Numbered from the stretch's first letter, positions 42,412-55,409 are shown. The stretch is 64,000 bases of DNA from Drosophila persimilis (GCF_003286085.1 NW_020825335.1:265301-329300), one strand, 5' to 3'. The notes: a model not told the origin generated them from the letters alone. Numbers and translations: made by a program.

Positions 42412-43108
42412 AGTTAAATATGCGACACTTCAGTTTACGTTTTAAAAAAAGATTTTATTCTTTCACTTAAACTTAGTGTACATTGATTAGTTATTTCCCC
42501 GACGATGACTGAGGACCGATGTCTTGAATGGAATTAACTTTTGTTGAATTCTCCGACGGTGTCGCGATTGACGTTTGTCTTGAACAGAACTGATTTGCCT
42601 TCTTAAATGTAGACTATTTATATCATGATGCTCGGCTTGGGATTCGGATTTGGATTCGGAGGCGTTGGCTTCGACTTCGGCTTCGGAGATGGAGTACGTG
42701 ACTCGATCGATATGTGGGAAAGGCGGCTTTTGATAAAAGGCTTCCGCTGCGTATGATCGGTGTTGCATTATTTGGGGGTGGCTGAGAATAGGGCCTCTGA
42801 TTGGTCAGTTACGATGGCGTGGTTCTTGAGAATCGATTAGTAATTGATCTCTGAAGAGTGGCGTGATTCTAATGCGGCTGGATTCTAGTCCGGCTGAATT
42901 CTAGTGCGGCATCTATTGTTTTATATTCAACTTCTAGCTTAGGGTGTTTGTTTACATTGCCTGCAATCGGCTACGCGTGGTCCATTTCGAGCGTGAGATT
43001 GTTTATGGGCGTTCGAAGCTGAGGGTGTCGGATTGTTTATAGTATTGTGGGTGCAGGGTAATAGACATAGACAAGGGTATGTGGAGCATGGACTATAGAT
43101 ATGTCACT
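42412..43108 (-). repeat. 17.6-like 3' LTR, unit 2
   Basis: 697 bp. The complement starts AGTGACATATCTATAG and ends CATATTTAACT. A C-run (CTCCCCC, the complement of the polypurine tract) follows at its right, so this is the 3' LTR of an element whose env lies to the right. Both ends are complete. Confidence 0.9.
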
Positions 43109-45537
43109 CCCCCATTGTTAGATTTAAGCCTGTCCTCAGGCGATTATCCTTGGATATAGTTCAGGTACGTCTAAAACTGTGCCTGCTGGGGATTCCTCGT
43201 CTTCGTCTAAGGATGTTTCTATGTGCGGGTCGGTTTTAGGCTTATTACTTTTACTTAGATTAAACAATTTGTAGCTTAATCCTATTATGATAATGACAAA
43301 TAGTAGTATTAAGCTTACATGTAATACATTATTTAGTCGCGTATTTTCTATTACGATTTCTTTGGTTTGCAAATAAGACAGTGGTTTAATTTTTGTTACG
43401 TTATTGTTGATGTATATGCTCTGTGCAAATTCTGGTATTGAGTTGGATATTAAGAATTCGTTTAATTGTACACTGCAATTATGTATTTTTATACCCGATA
43501 CTCAAAATGAGTATTGGGGTATATTAGATTTGTGGTAAAAGTGGATGTGTGTAACGTCCAGAAGGAATCGTTTCCGACCCCATAAAGTATATATATTCTT
43601 GATCAGCATCAATAGCCGAGTCGATTGAGCCATGTCTGTCTGTCCGTCTGTCCGTCTGTCCGTCCGTCCGTCCGTCCGTCTGTCCGTCCCCTTCAGCGCC
43701 TAATGCTCAAAGACTATAAGAGCTAGAGCAACGATGTTTTGGATCCAGACTTCTGTGATATGTCACTGCTACAAAAATATTTCAAAACTTTGCCCCGCCC
43801 ACTTCCGCCCCCACAAAGGGCGAAAATCTGTGGCATCCACAATTTTAAAGATACGAGAAAACAAAAAACGCAGAATCGTAGAGAATGACCATATCTTTTA
43901 GACTGCAGAATCTGAATTGGATCGTATTACTATTATAGCCAGCATCAAGAAAACAATTTCATTTTTTCTCGCCCTGTCTCTCTCTAACACACAGGTAGCA
44001 TAGGCGGCTTTGCTTAGAGTAAAACATTAGCGCCTAGATCTCAGAGACTATAAAAGCTAGAGCAACCAAATTTGGTATCCACACTCCTAATATATCAGAC
44101 CGAGACGAGTTTGTTTCAAAATTTCGCCACACCCCCTTCCGCCCCCGCAAAGGATGCAAATCTGGGGATATTCACAAATCTCAAAGACTATTAACGCTAG
44201 AGTAACCAAATTTGGAATCCGCACTTCTCTTAGATCTCACTATAAAACGTGTATCTCAAAATTTCGCCCCACCCCCTTCCGCCCACACAAAGGACGAAAA
44301 TCTGTTGCATCCACAATATTGCAGATTCGAGAAAAACTAAAAACGGAGAATCATAGATAACGACCATATCTATCAGATTGCTGAATCTGGATCAGATCAG
44401 ATAATTTTTGTAGCCAAAAGGAACAAATCAATTTGCAGTGGCTACGCAGCGCCCGACGTCACGCTCAGACTGATTTTCTGTCTCTCTCTTTGTCGTGTCG
44501 TTTAATATTAGCGGCGTCTGCCGGAGGAAAGCCATACTGACTTAGTATCGGGTATAACTGTAGAGTTGCGGTGTCCGCAGCAACTCACAACGTTCCCCCT
44601 CGTTATTAATGCGTTACCTTCTACTTTTATTTCTTGGTTTAGGCAATCTTGGTTTAATATGGTTTTTGGTAATTTCCAAGTTAACAATATATTGGGTTCT
44701 ATGAAACTTATTTGAAAGTTTTGGTGTGCTTTGGTGTATGGACATTTTGTTTCTACTTGTTTGACTATTCCTGAAATACATTCGTCATTTATTTTTCGTT
44801 TTGATTATTTTTCATATACCTCGTTTTCTAGAACGTAATAATATGTTTTGCGTTAGGTCAGTGAGGATGTTATTATCTTCATCTGGATATGGGACAATTT
44901 TAAGTATAGGAATATTTCTGATCTCTCCTGGAATGTTGGAAATTATTAGTATTTCGTTAGTGTCTGATTTCAACCAGGTAGATGTTTTGATATTTAATAA
45001 TTTCTCTGAATCGATGTGTTTCAGGTAATCCTGCCTTAATAATTTTGGATTAAAGATACCTAATCTTGTTAGCTGCATGCCTAATTCAATATCCTCTATG
45101 TACTCAGAAAAATGTTGAAGGTTAAATATTAATATTTCTAGTTGCTTATTTCTGTCATTATCCTTGTTTAATTTATTGACAACTTCTAAGCCGTAATTTA
45201 CTGCTTGAATTACTAAGTTTAATTCGTTAGCTTGAACACTGTGGCTAGCCAGATTGTCTATTTTCCCTTCTAATTCGACTTTATCATCTGGATCTAACGT
45301 TGCAAATAGATATTTATATATTGTGCCTACTGCATTTATAAGGCCTCTTTTGTTTCTTTTTGCTATTTTTTTGCCATTGAATTTACGTTGCCATTTCTCG
45401 ACTAACTATTGAACTTGGATTTCGCTATTAAATTGGGTTGCCTGTTCTAGTAAACTCTGATATGTTTCATCTGTTCTTGTTATATTAATTGTTAGATAAT
45501 GGTATGGGTTTGTTTTGAATATGAGATAACCATTCCT
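43109..45537 (-). pseudogene. env: Errantivirus env, minus strand, unit 2, split by ISX-like insertion
   Basis: Reading leftwards from 45,537: an N-terminal region, a KRNKRG furin-type cleavage site at about 45,340-45,362 followed by the hydrophobic start of the second subunit, a helical region (NLASHSVQANELNLVI), the GMQLTRLGIFNPKLLRQD region, then after the insertion a single membrane-anchor segment (VSLILLFVIIIIGLSY) and a short acidic tail ending near 43,136. Stops occur between these parts. This is the class of insect Env related to baculovirus fusion proteins. The N-terminus is missing. The ISY-family insertion at 43,491-44,604 splits it. Confidence 0.8.
43491..44604 (+). mobile_element. 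ISX-like Helitron copy D with a 10-bp deletion
   Basis: Full-length copy, 1,114 bp, ATACCCGATACTC to CCCCCTCGTT, present only in unit 2; unit 3 shows the empty site (GTATTTTTATTAATGCG). In the segment after GACTGATTTTCTGTCTC it reads TCTCTTTGTCG where copy A reads ACTCGCACGCACTCTTTGTCG, a 10-bp loss. On the minus strand this makes an unbroken AAAGAGAGAGACAG (about 44,479-44,492). From memory, ISX of D. miranda differs from ISY by a 10-bp deletion that creates an MSL-recognition element; the match of this copy to ISX is my inference. Confidence 0.8.
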
Positions 45538-46968
45538 TCACTTCGCTTCCGCATTAGAGAATGAATTAAGGGAATGTAACCAGCTAAGGTTGGAACATTT
45601 AAATGACGAAGAAAAGGAGAAACTAAAGAAAGTTCTCTATGAATTTAAGGACGTGCAGTATAAAGAAGGTGACATTTTGACCTTCACTAGTACTATACTT
45701 CACTTCACTATACTATTAGACAGGGAATCATTCGTAAGTCAGGAAAGCAGAAATATCGTATGGTAGTAGATTATAGAAGTCTAAACGAGGTGACAATCAA
45801 GGATAAATTTCCTACACCCAGAATGGACGAAATACTAGATAAACTAGGTAGGTGCCAATATTTTACAACAATCGATTTAGCTAAGGTATTCCATCCAATT
45901 CCTATGGAACCTAGCTCAATCCCAAAAACAGCTTTCTCCACGAAGCATGGTCATTACGAGTTCACTCGTATGCCTTTTGGGCTAACCACTGCCCCCGCCA
46001 CATTTCAAAGATGCATGAACAATCTGTTAGAAGATTTAATTTTCAAAGATTGCCTTGTGTATCTAGACGACATCATTATCTATTCCACATCATCTGAAGA
46101 ACATTTGTTGTCTCTTAAAAGGGTCTTTGGAAAGTTGAGAGATGCAAACCTCAAACTTCAAATGGATAAGTGTGAATTCCTGAAGAAAGAAACGGAATTC
46201 CTAGGCCATGTAGTAACAACTAACGGCATAGTTCCTAATCCAAAGAAAATATCCGCCATAATAAACTTCCCAATACCCAATACAACCACAAAAATAAAAT
46301 CATTCATAGGTTTATGTGGATTTTATAGGAAATTCATTCCCAATTTTGCTAAAATATCAAAACCAATGACACTCAAATTAAAGAAACGAGCAGTCATAGA
46401 CCCAACCGAGGAAAAATACGTCGAGGCCTTCGAAAAGTTGAAAGTACTTATCACCTCAGACCCCATCCTCGCATTCCCAGATTTCAACAAAATGTTCACG
46501 GTAACAAACGATGCAAGTAACATTGCATTAGGAGCAGTGTTGCCGCAAGACCACAAACCAATTTGCTGTGCAAGTAGAACCTTAAACGAACATGAAATCA
46601 ATTATTCAGCAATAGAAAAGGAATTACTAGCTATAGTTTGGGCAACTAAGTATTTCAGATCATACCTGTTTGGTAGAACGTTTGAGATATTAAGTGATCA
46701 CAAACCCTTGATTTGGTTGAATAACCTCAAGGAACCAAATATGAAGCTACAACGATGGAAGATCAAATTAAATGAATTTGACTTCAAAATAAAATATTTA
46801 CCAGGAAAGGAGAACTATGTAGCTGATGCGCTATCAAGAGTAAAGATCAACGAAAACCTACTCGGGGAAACCATTAATAGTGATTGTGCAACAGTCCATA
46901 GCGCGCAAGAAAATAAAACAAATTATATTCCACTTACTGAGCGACCAATCAATTACTATAATAGGTAA
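45538..46968 (+). pseudogene. Errantivirus RT and RNase H, unit 2
   Basis: The best array copy: open for 402 codons from 45,760 ([18 protein letters not shown]). [16 protein letters not shown] (first Asp), [26 protein letters not shown] (paired Asp). RNase [14 protein letters not shown] (Asp), [11 protein letters not shown] (Glu), [11 protein letters not shown] (Asp), [10 protein letters not shown] (Asp). KVFHPI replaces the usual KGFHQI, and the finger region before MVVDY is deleted. It ends at TAA 46,966-46,968, where the copy at 11,313 has CAA. The upstream join to env is at about 45,537. Confidence 0.85.
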
Positions 46969-47895
46969 ATAGAACTGATTAAAGGAAATGAGGATAAGGT
47001 AGAAACATCCCACTATTTCCACAAGATACTGATAAAAATCACATATACTGAAATGACAGAGTCATTAGCGAAAGATATAATAAAGGAATATATGTGTACC
47101 AAAAAGAGTGCACTATATTTCCATAATGAAGTAGACTTCCCACTGTTCCAAAAGGTATTCCTGGAGATAATCAGTCCAAATCACTTCACTAAACTGATTA
47201 AATCCAATACCAAACTCATAGATATTCCGAACTACTCCGAATTCAAGGAACAAATATTAAAGAATCATAAAGAACTACTTCACCCAGGTATCGAAAAGAC
47301 CACTAATTGGTTTAAAGGAAAATTCTACTACCCCGATTATCAAAAGTTAATCCAAAATATTATCAATGAATATCCTACGTGCAACGTTGCTAAAACAGAG
47401 CATCGTAACACCAATCTAACCTTCGAGATCACCCCTGAAATACAAAATATCAGAGAAAAGTATGTCATGGATTTCTATTTGGTAGGCAATCAACAATTCC
47501 TATCAGGCATTGATGTATATTCTAAATTCGCTACCCTAGTAGAAGTTAAGAGTCGTGACTGGTTAGAAACTAAGAGAGCCATCATAAAAGTCTTTAACGA
47601 AATGGACAAGCCACAGGGAATTAAAGCCGACAAAGATTCAGCCTTTATGTGCGCAGCATTGCAAGCATGGTTGAATGCGGAAAATGTGAAAATCGAAATC
47701 ACTACCAGTAAAAACGGAGTTTCTGATGTAGAACGGCTACATAAAACGATCAATGAAAAATTAAGAATCATTTCAAGCGAGGATAACATAGAAAACAAGC
47801 TCACAAAAATTCGAGTAATTCTATACACTTATAAACATAAAACGGTTCATAATACTACAAAAAGATCCCCAGCTGATATCTTCCTGTACGCTTGA
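46969..47895 (+). pseudogene. Errantivirus integrase, unit 2
   Basis: 280 open codons from 47,053 with the D, D and E blocks described for unit 1 and the same YPTC change; here EYMCTKK in place of EYVCTKK. Followed by TGA. Confidence 0.85.
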
Positions 47896-48501
47896 CTACC
47901 AGATTATGAAGATCAATCATTTGAATAACGTTCGAATCGACTTTGAAGTAGACACACGCTACAAGAATGCACCCCTAGTTAAAACAAAAACAACCAACCC
48001 GTTCAAAAGAAGAGGGGAAACTAGGCAGGTAGCACTTTGGCGAAAAGCACTTTGAAGAGAAAAATAGAGGGAGGAAAATCACCCACTATAAAACGAAATT
48101 CAAAAGAAAGAAAAAATCTAATAAAAGTAAATACGATAATTGCAGAGTACTCGAAGAGAGTACTGGGAATCCGTAGCTACAACATGATTAAGATTATAAT
48201 CTTACTAATGTTCACCGTCCTACAGTCTACCGGACAGAATATAGAGATAGATCCCATCAACTCAAGAAATTGATATCTCATATTCAAAACAAATACCATT
48301 ATCTAACAATTAATATAACAAGAACAGATGAAACATATCAGAAAGTCGAATTAGAAGGGAAAATAGACAATCTGGCTAGCCGCAGTGTTCAAGCTAACGA
48401 ATTAAACTTAGTAATTCAAGCAGTAAATTCCGGCATAGAAGTTGTCAATAAATTAAACGAGGATAATGACAGAAATAAGCAACTATAAGCAACAAATAAG
48501 C
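47896..48501 (+). pseudogene. env: Integrase tail and env N-terminus, plus strand, unit 2
   Basis: As in unit 1; signal-peptide ATG at 48,184, TGA break near 48,271, deleted Env piece to 48,488, then the BEL join. Confidence 0.75.
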
Positions 48502-48941
48502 AAATTCAGACCTTGGCTTGTGAAATCTCTGCTTTGTTAAATTCCCGTCCGCTTTATGCAATTACAGAAAGTCCCGATGATCTAGATGTGCTCACGCCAA
48601 ATCACTTTCTCAATGGAGCCCCGAAAGCTGCATTCGACGAACCAGATGTGTCGCATCTCCGGGTCAACCTACTTAGTCGATGGCAGCGACTGTGTCAAAT
48701 GAAGCAGGCGTTTTGGAGAAAATGGAGCAAACGCTGCCACCATTAAGGTGGCCGCTTGGCCGCATTGAGAGCGTCATCCCAGGAAAAGATGGAACCATCA
48801 GAGTAGCCGTCATCCGCACTCAAAGAGGGCCGTTGGAAAAATAGCGGTTCTGCCCCTTCAGGATGGATCTGTTGAAACCCTTTGCCTTCCAACGGGGGGT
48901 GAATGTTCGGAGCAGAACCCAGCCGATTAGTTGCTTGCCAA
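48502..48941 (+). pseudogene. BEL integrase tail and LTR stub, unit 3
   Basis: Copy of 41,347-41,785; TAA after RKWSKRCHH at about 48,744, LTR stub from 48,904. Confidence 0.9.
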
Positions 48942-49398
48942 TGTAGAAAGAGAATTCAAATATAATTTGAACAGAGAAAAACACTTCTGTTCAGTCGTTT
49001 GGTTTTGGTAGGAATGAATCCAATTTATTCTTCATAAATTTCTTTAGCCTAAAAGTACATAATATTCTGTCGCTAAGAGCAGCGACAGAACGGGATTATG
49101 TAGCATGCCATATGTATGTGTATATTTATGTTTGTAAGAATGTATATGCAGAAGGCATATACATTGGATATATTGGGATATATTGCCGACACTGCAGTTC
49201 TAACGCTGCAGGCCACATACAAGGGACTGATCGTATTACAGCTCTTGAGTGCGGCTGTGTTACGTAAACATTGCGACAAAGTGTCTTTATGTTTATGAGC
49301 GTGATACTCTACATTAACTTTGGGCATATGACCACTTGACATATTGTATACACTACAATGCTGTGGGCATATGCTTATATGGCATACAACATACTACA
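48942..49398 (-). repeat. 412/mdg1-type LTR, unit 3
   Basis: 457-bp copy, same breakpoints as units 1 and 2. Confidence 0.65.
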
Positions 49399-49558
49399 CC
49401 TCCCTTTTTAGAGAAATAACGTAAAATAATTATGTAGTTATTTAAAAAAAAATAATTTTTTCATTTTCATTTTTTTTGATTGGTAATATTTTTTTTTATA
49501 TCTTTATATACTATGTTGTACTTAAAAAATTTTGGTATTTTGATAGTTATATATATAT
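49399..49558 (-). other. 412-type 3' internal stub, unit 3
   Basis: As in unit 2, but with a shorter TATATA repeat; no ORF. Confidence 0.5.
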
Positions 49559-50255
49559 AGTTAAATATGCGACACTTCAGTTTACGTTTTAAAAAAAGAT
49601 TTTATTCTTTCACTTAAACTTAGTGTACATTGATTAGTTATTTCCCCGACGATGACTGAGGACCGATGTCTTGAATGGAATTAACTTTTGTTGAATTCTC
49701 CGACGGTGTCGCGATTGACGTTTGTCTTGAACAGAACTGATTTGCCTTCTTAAATGTAGACTATTTATATCATGATGCTCGGCTTGGGATTCGGATTTGG
49801 ATTCGGAGGCGTTGGCTTCGACTTCGGCTTCGGAGATGGAGTACGTGACTCGATCGATATGTGGGAAAGGCGGCTTTTGATAAAAGGCTTCCGCTGCGTA
49901 TGATCGGTGTTGCATTATTTGGGGGTGGCTGAGAATAGGGCCTCTGATTGGTCAGTTACGATGGCGTGGTTCTTGAGAATCGATTAGTAATTGATCTCTG
50001 AAGAGTGGCGTGATTCTAATGCGGCTGGATTCTAGTGCGGCTGGATTCTAGTGCGGCATCTATTGTTTTATGTTCAACTTCTAGCTTAGGGTGTTTGTTT
50101 ACATTGCCTGCAATCGGCTACGCGTGGTCCATTTCGAGAATGAGATTGTTTATGGGGGTTCGAAGCTGAGGGTGTCGGATTGTTTATAGTATTGTGTGTG
50201 CAGGGTAATAGACATAGACAAGGGTATGCGGAGCATGGACTATAGATATGTCACT
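49559..50255 (-). repeat. 17.6-like 3' LTR, unit 3
   Basis: 697 bp, complete at both ends. Confidence 0.9.
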
Positions 50256-51547
50256 CCCCCATTGTTAGATTTAAGCCTGTCCTCAGGCGATTATCCTTGG
50301 ATATAGTTCAGGTACGTCTAAAACTGTGCCAGCTGGGGATTCCTCGTCTTCGTCTAAGGATGTTTCTATGTGCGGGTCGGTTTTAGGCTTATTACTTTTA
50401 CTTAGATTAAACAATTTGTAGCTTAATCCTATTATGATAATGACAAATAGTAGTATTAAGCTTACATGTAATACATTATTTAGTCGCGTATTTTCTATTA
50501 CGATTTCTTTGGTTTGCAAATAAGACAGTGGTTTAATTTTTGTTACGTTATTGTTGATGTATATGCTCTGTGCAAATTCTGTTATTGAGTTGGATATTAA
50601 GAATTCGTTTAATTGTACACTGCAATTATGTATTTTTATTAATGCGTTACCTTCTACTTTTATTTCTTGGTTTAGGCAATCTTGGTTTAATATGGTTTTT
50701 GGTAATTTCCAAGTTAACAATATATTGGGTTCTATGAAACTTATTTGAAAGTTTTGGTGTGCTTTGGTGTATGGACATTTTGTTTCTACTTGTTTGACTA
50801 TTCCTGAAATACATTCGTCATTTATTTTTCGTTTTGATTATTTTTCATATACCTCGTTTTCTAGAACGTAATAATATGTTTTGCGTTAGGTCAGTGAGGA
50901 TGTTATTATCTTCATCTGGATATGGGACAATTTTAAGTATAGGAATATTTCTGATCTCTCCTGGAATGTTGGAAATTATTAGTATTTCGTTAGTGTCTGA
51001 TTTCAACCAGGTAGATGTTTTGATATGTGTTTCAGGTAATCCTGCCTTAATAATTTTGGATTAAAGATACCTAATCTTGTTAGCTGCATGCCTAATTCAA
51101 TATCCTCTATGTACTCAGAAAAATGTTGAAGGTTAAATATTAATATTTCTAGTTGCTTATTTCTGTCATTATCCTTGTTTAATTTATTGACAACTTCTAA
51201 GCCGTAATTTACTGCTTGAATTACTAAGTTTAATTCGTTAGCTTGAACACTGTGGCTAGCCAGATTGTCTATTTTCCCTTCTAATTCGACTTTATCATCT
51301 GGATCTAACGTTGCAAATAGATATTTATATATTGTGCCTACTGCATTTATAAGGCCTCTTTTGTTTCTTTTTGCTATTTTTATGCCATTGAATTTACGTT
51401 GCCATTTCTCGACTAACTATTGAACTTGGATTTCGCTATTAAATTGGGTTGCCTGTTCTAGTAAACTCTGATATGTTTCATCTGTTCTTGTTATATTAAT
51501 TGTTAGATAATGGTATGGGTTTGTTTTGAATATGAGATAACCATTCC
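50256..51547 (-). pseudogene. env: Errantivirus env, minus strand, unit 3
   Basis: Same remnant as unit 2 without the Helitron, so the C-terminal frame is open for 145 codons (50,720-50,283) and includes the membrane anchor VSLILLFVIIIIGLSY and the acidic tail. About 25 bp is lost near 51,026 relative to unit 2, which removes part of the LLNIKTSTW stretch. The N-terminus is cut at the same join to pol. Confidence 0.8.
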
Positions 51548-52979
51548 TTCACTTCGCTTCCGCATTAGAGAATGAATTAAGGGAATGTAACCAGCTAAGG
51601 TTGGAACATTTAAATGACGAAGAAAAGGAGAAACTAAAGAAAGTTCTCTATGAATTTAAGGACGTGCAGTATAAAGAAGGTGACATTTTGACCTTCACTA
51701 GTACTATACTTCACTTCACTATACTATTAGACAGTGAATCATTCGTAAGTCAGGAAAGCAGAAATATCGTATGGTAGTAGATTATAGAAGTCTAAACGAG
51801 GTGACAATCAAGGATAAATTTCCTACACCCAGAATGGACGAAATACTAGATAAACTAGGTAGGTGCCAATATTTTACAACAATCGATTTAGCTAAGGTAT
51901 TCCATCCAATTCCTATGGAACCTAGCTCAATCCCAAAAACAGCTTTCTCCACGAAGCATGGTCATTACGAGTTCACTCGTATGCCTTTTGGGCTAACCAC
52001 TGCCCCCGCCACATTTCAAAGATGCATGAACAATCTGTTAGAAGATTTAATTTTCAAAGATTGCCTTGTGTATCTAGACGACATCATTATCTATTCCACA
52101 TCATCTGAAGAACATTTGTTGTCTCTTAAAAGGGTCTTTGGAAAGTTGAGAGATGCAAACCTCAAACTTCAAATGGATAAGTGTGAATTCCTGAAGAAAG
52201 AAACGGAATTCCTAGGCCATGTAGTAACAACTAACGGCATAGTTCCTAATCCAAAGAAAATATCCGCCATAATAAACTTCCCAATACCCAATACAACCAC
52301 AAAAATAAAATCATTCATAGGTTTATGTGGATTTTATAGGAAATTCATTCCCAATTTTGCTAAAATATCAAAACCAATGACACTCAAATTAAAGAAACGA
52401 GCAGTCATAGACCCAACCGAGGAAAAATACGTCGAGGCCTTCGAAAAGTTGAAAGTACTTATCACCTCAGACCCCATCCTCGCATTCCCAGATTTCAACA
52501 AAATGTTCACGGTAACAAACGATGCAAGTAACATTGCATTAGGAGCAGTGTTGCCGCAAGACCACAAACCAATTTGCTGTGCAAGTAGAACCTTAAACGA
52601 ACATGAAATCAATTATTCAGCAATAGAAAAGGAATTACTAGCTATAGTTTGGGCAACTAAGTATTTCAGATCATACCTGTTTGGTAGAACGTTTGAGATA
52701 TTAAGTGATCACAAACCCTTGATTTGGTTGAATAACCTCAAGGAACCAAATATGAAGCTACAACGATGGAAGATCAAATTAAATGAATTTGACTTCAAAA
52801 TAAAATATTTACCAGGAAAGGAGAACTATGTAGCTGATGCGCTATCAAGAGTAAAGATCAACGAAAACCTACTCGGGGAAACCATTAATAGTGATTGTGC
52901 AACAGTCCATAGCGCGCAAGAAGATAAAACAAATTATATTCCACTTACTGAGCGACCAATCAATTACTATAATAGGTAA
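51548..52979 (+). pseudogene. Errantivirus RT and RNase H, unit 3
   Basis: 402 open codons from 51,771, almost identical to unit 2 (EDKTNYIP near the end instead of ENKTNYIP). Same missing fingers, same TAA at 52,977-52,979. Confidence 0.85.
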
Positions 52980-53906
52980 ATAGAACTGATTAAAGGAAAT
53001 GAGGATAAGGTAGAAACATCCCACTATTTCCACAAGATACTGATAAAAATCACATATACTGAAATGACAGAGTCATTAGCGAAAGATATAATAAAGGAAT
53101 ATGTGTGTACCAAAAAGAGTGCACTATATTTCCATAATGAAGTAGACTTCCCACTGTTCCAAAAGGTATTCCTGGAGATAATCAGTCCAAATCACTTCAC
53201 TAAACTGATTAAATCCAATACCAAACTCATAGATATTCTGAACTACTCCGAATTCAAGGAACAAATATTAAAGAATCATAAAGAACTACTTCACCCAGGT
53301 ATCGAAAAGACCACTAATTGGTTTAAAGGAAAATTCTACTACCCCGATTATCAAAAGTTAATCCAAAATATTATCAATGAATATCCTACGTGCAACGTTG
53401 CTAAAACAGAGCATCGTAACACCAATCTAACCTTCGAGATCACCCCTGAAATACAAAATATCAGAGAAAAGTATGTCATGGATTTCTATTTGGTAGGCAA
53501 TCAACAATTCCTATCAGGCATTGATGTATATTCTAAATTCGCTACCCTAGTAGAAGTTAAGAGTCGTGACTGGTTAGAAACTAAGAGAGCCATCATAAAA
53601 GTCTTTAACGAAATGGACAAGCCACAGGGAATTAAAGCCGACAAAGATTCAGCCTTTATGTGCGCAGCATTGCAAGCATGGTTGAATGCGGAAAATGTGA
53701 AAATCGAAATCACTACCAGTAAAAACGGAGTTTCTGATGTAGAACGGCTACATAAAACGATCAATGAAAAATTAAGAATCATTTCAAGCGAGGATAACAT
53801 AGAAAACAAGCTCACAAAAATTCGAGTAATTCTATACACTTATAAACATAAAACGGTTCATAATACTACAAAAAGATCCCCAGCTGATATCTTCCTGTAC
53901 GCTTGA
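52980..53906 (+). pseudogene. Errantivirus integrase, unit 3
   Basis: 280 open codons from 53,064; one visible change (IDILNYSEF for IDIPNYSEF). D, D, E blocks kept, YPTC as elsewhere. Confidence 0.85.
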
Positions 53907-54512
53907 CTACCAGATTATGAAGATCAATCATTTGAATAACGTTCGAATCGACTTTGAAGTAGACACACGCTACAAGAATGCACCCCTAGTTAAAACAAAA
54001 ACAACCAACCCGTTCAAAAGAAGAGGGGAAACTAGGCAGGTAGCACTTTGGCGAAAAGCACTTTGAAGAGAAAAATAGAGGGAGGAAAATCACCCACTAT
54101 AAAACGAAATTCAAAAGAAAGAAAAAATCTAATAAAAGTAAATACGATAATTTCAGAGTACTCGAAGAGAGTACTGGGAATCCGTAGCTACAACATGATT
54201 AAGATTATAATCTTACTAATGTTCCCCGTCCTACAGTCTACCGGACAGAATATAGAGATAGATCCCATCAACTCAAGAAATTGATATCTCATATTCAAAA
54301 CAAATACCATTATCTAACAATTAATATAACAAGAACAGATGAAACATATCAGAAAGTCGAATTAGAAGGGAAAATAGACAATCTGGCTAGCCGCCGTGTT
54401 CAAGCTAACGAATTAAACTTAGTAATTCAAGCAGTAAATTCCGGCATAGAAGTTGTCAATAAATTAAACGAGGATAATGACAGAAATAAGCAACTATAAG
54501 CAACAAATAAGC
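53907..54512 (+). pseudogene. env: Integrase tail and env N-terminus, plus strand, unit 3
   Basis: Signal-peptide ATG at 54,195 (MFPVLQ instead of MFTVLQ), the same TGA break and the same deleted Env piece, then the BEL join. Confidence 0.75.
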
Positions 54513-54952
54513 AAATTCAGACCTTGGCTTGTGAAATCTCTGCTTTGTTAAATTCCCGTCCGCTTTATGCAATTACAGAAAGTCCCGATGATCTAGATGT
54601 GCTCACGCCAAACCACTTTCTCAATGGAGCCCCGAAAGCTGCATTCGACGAACCAGATGTGTCGCATCTCCGGGTCAACCTACTTAGTCGATGGCAGCGA
54701 CTGTGTCAAATGAAGCAGGCGTTTTGGAGAAAATGGAGCAAACGCTGCCACCATTAAGGTGGCCGCTTGGCCGCATTGAGAGCGTCATCCCAGGAAAAGA
54801 TGGAACCATCAGAGTAGCCGTCATCCGCACTCAAAGAGGGCCGTTGGAAAAATAGCGGTTCTGCCCCTTCAGGATGGATCTGTTGAAACCCTTTGCCTTC
54901 CAACGGGGGGTGAATGTTCGGAGCAGAACCCAGCCGATTAGTTGCTTGCCAA
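54513..54952 (+). pseudogene. BEL integrase tail and LTR stub, unit 4
   Basis: Copy of 41,347-41,785; LTR stub from 54,915. Confidence 0.9.
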
Positions 54953-55409
54953 TGTAGAAAGAGAATTCAAATATAATTTGAACAGAGAAAAACACTTCTG
55001 TTCAGTCGTTTGGTATTGGTAGGAATGAATCCAATTTATTCTTCATAAATTTCTTTAGCCTAAAAGTACATAATATTCTGTCGCTAAGAGCAGCGGCAGA
55101 ACGGGATTATGTAGCATGCCATATGTATGTGTATATTTATGTTTGTAAGAATGTATATGCAGAAGGCATATACATTGGATATATTGGGATATATTGCCGA
55201 CGCTGCAGTTCTAACGCTGCAGGCCACATACAAGGGACTGATCGTATTACAGCTCTTGAGTGCGGCTGTGTTACGTAAACATTGCGACAAAGTGTCTTTA
55301 TGTTTATGAGCGTGATACTCTACATTAACTTTGGGCATATGACCACTTGACATATTGTATACACTACAATGCTGTGGGCATATGCTTATATGGCATACAA
55401 CATACTACA
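54953..55409 (-). repeat. 412/mdg1-type LTR, unit 4
   Basis: 457-bp copy, same breakpoints. Confidence 0.65.

Noticed and set aside
44801-45028. Plus-strand frame MIIFHIPRFLERNNMF repeated in the array (also at 37,817, 50,834 and 56,860)
   Set aside because: It is the antisense of env coding sequence, and its repetition simply follows the array.
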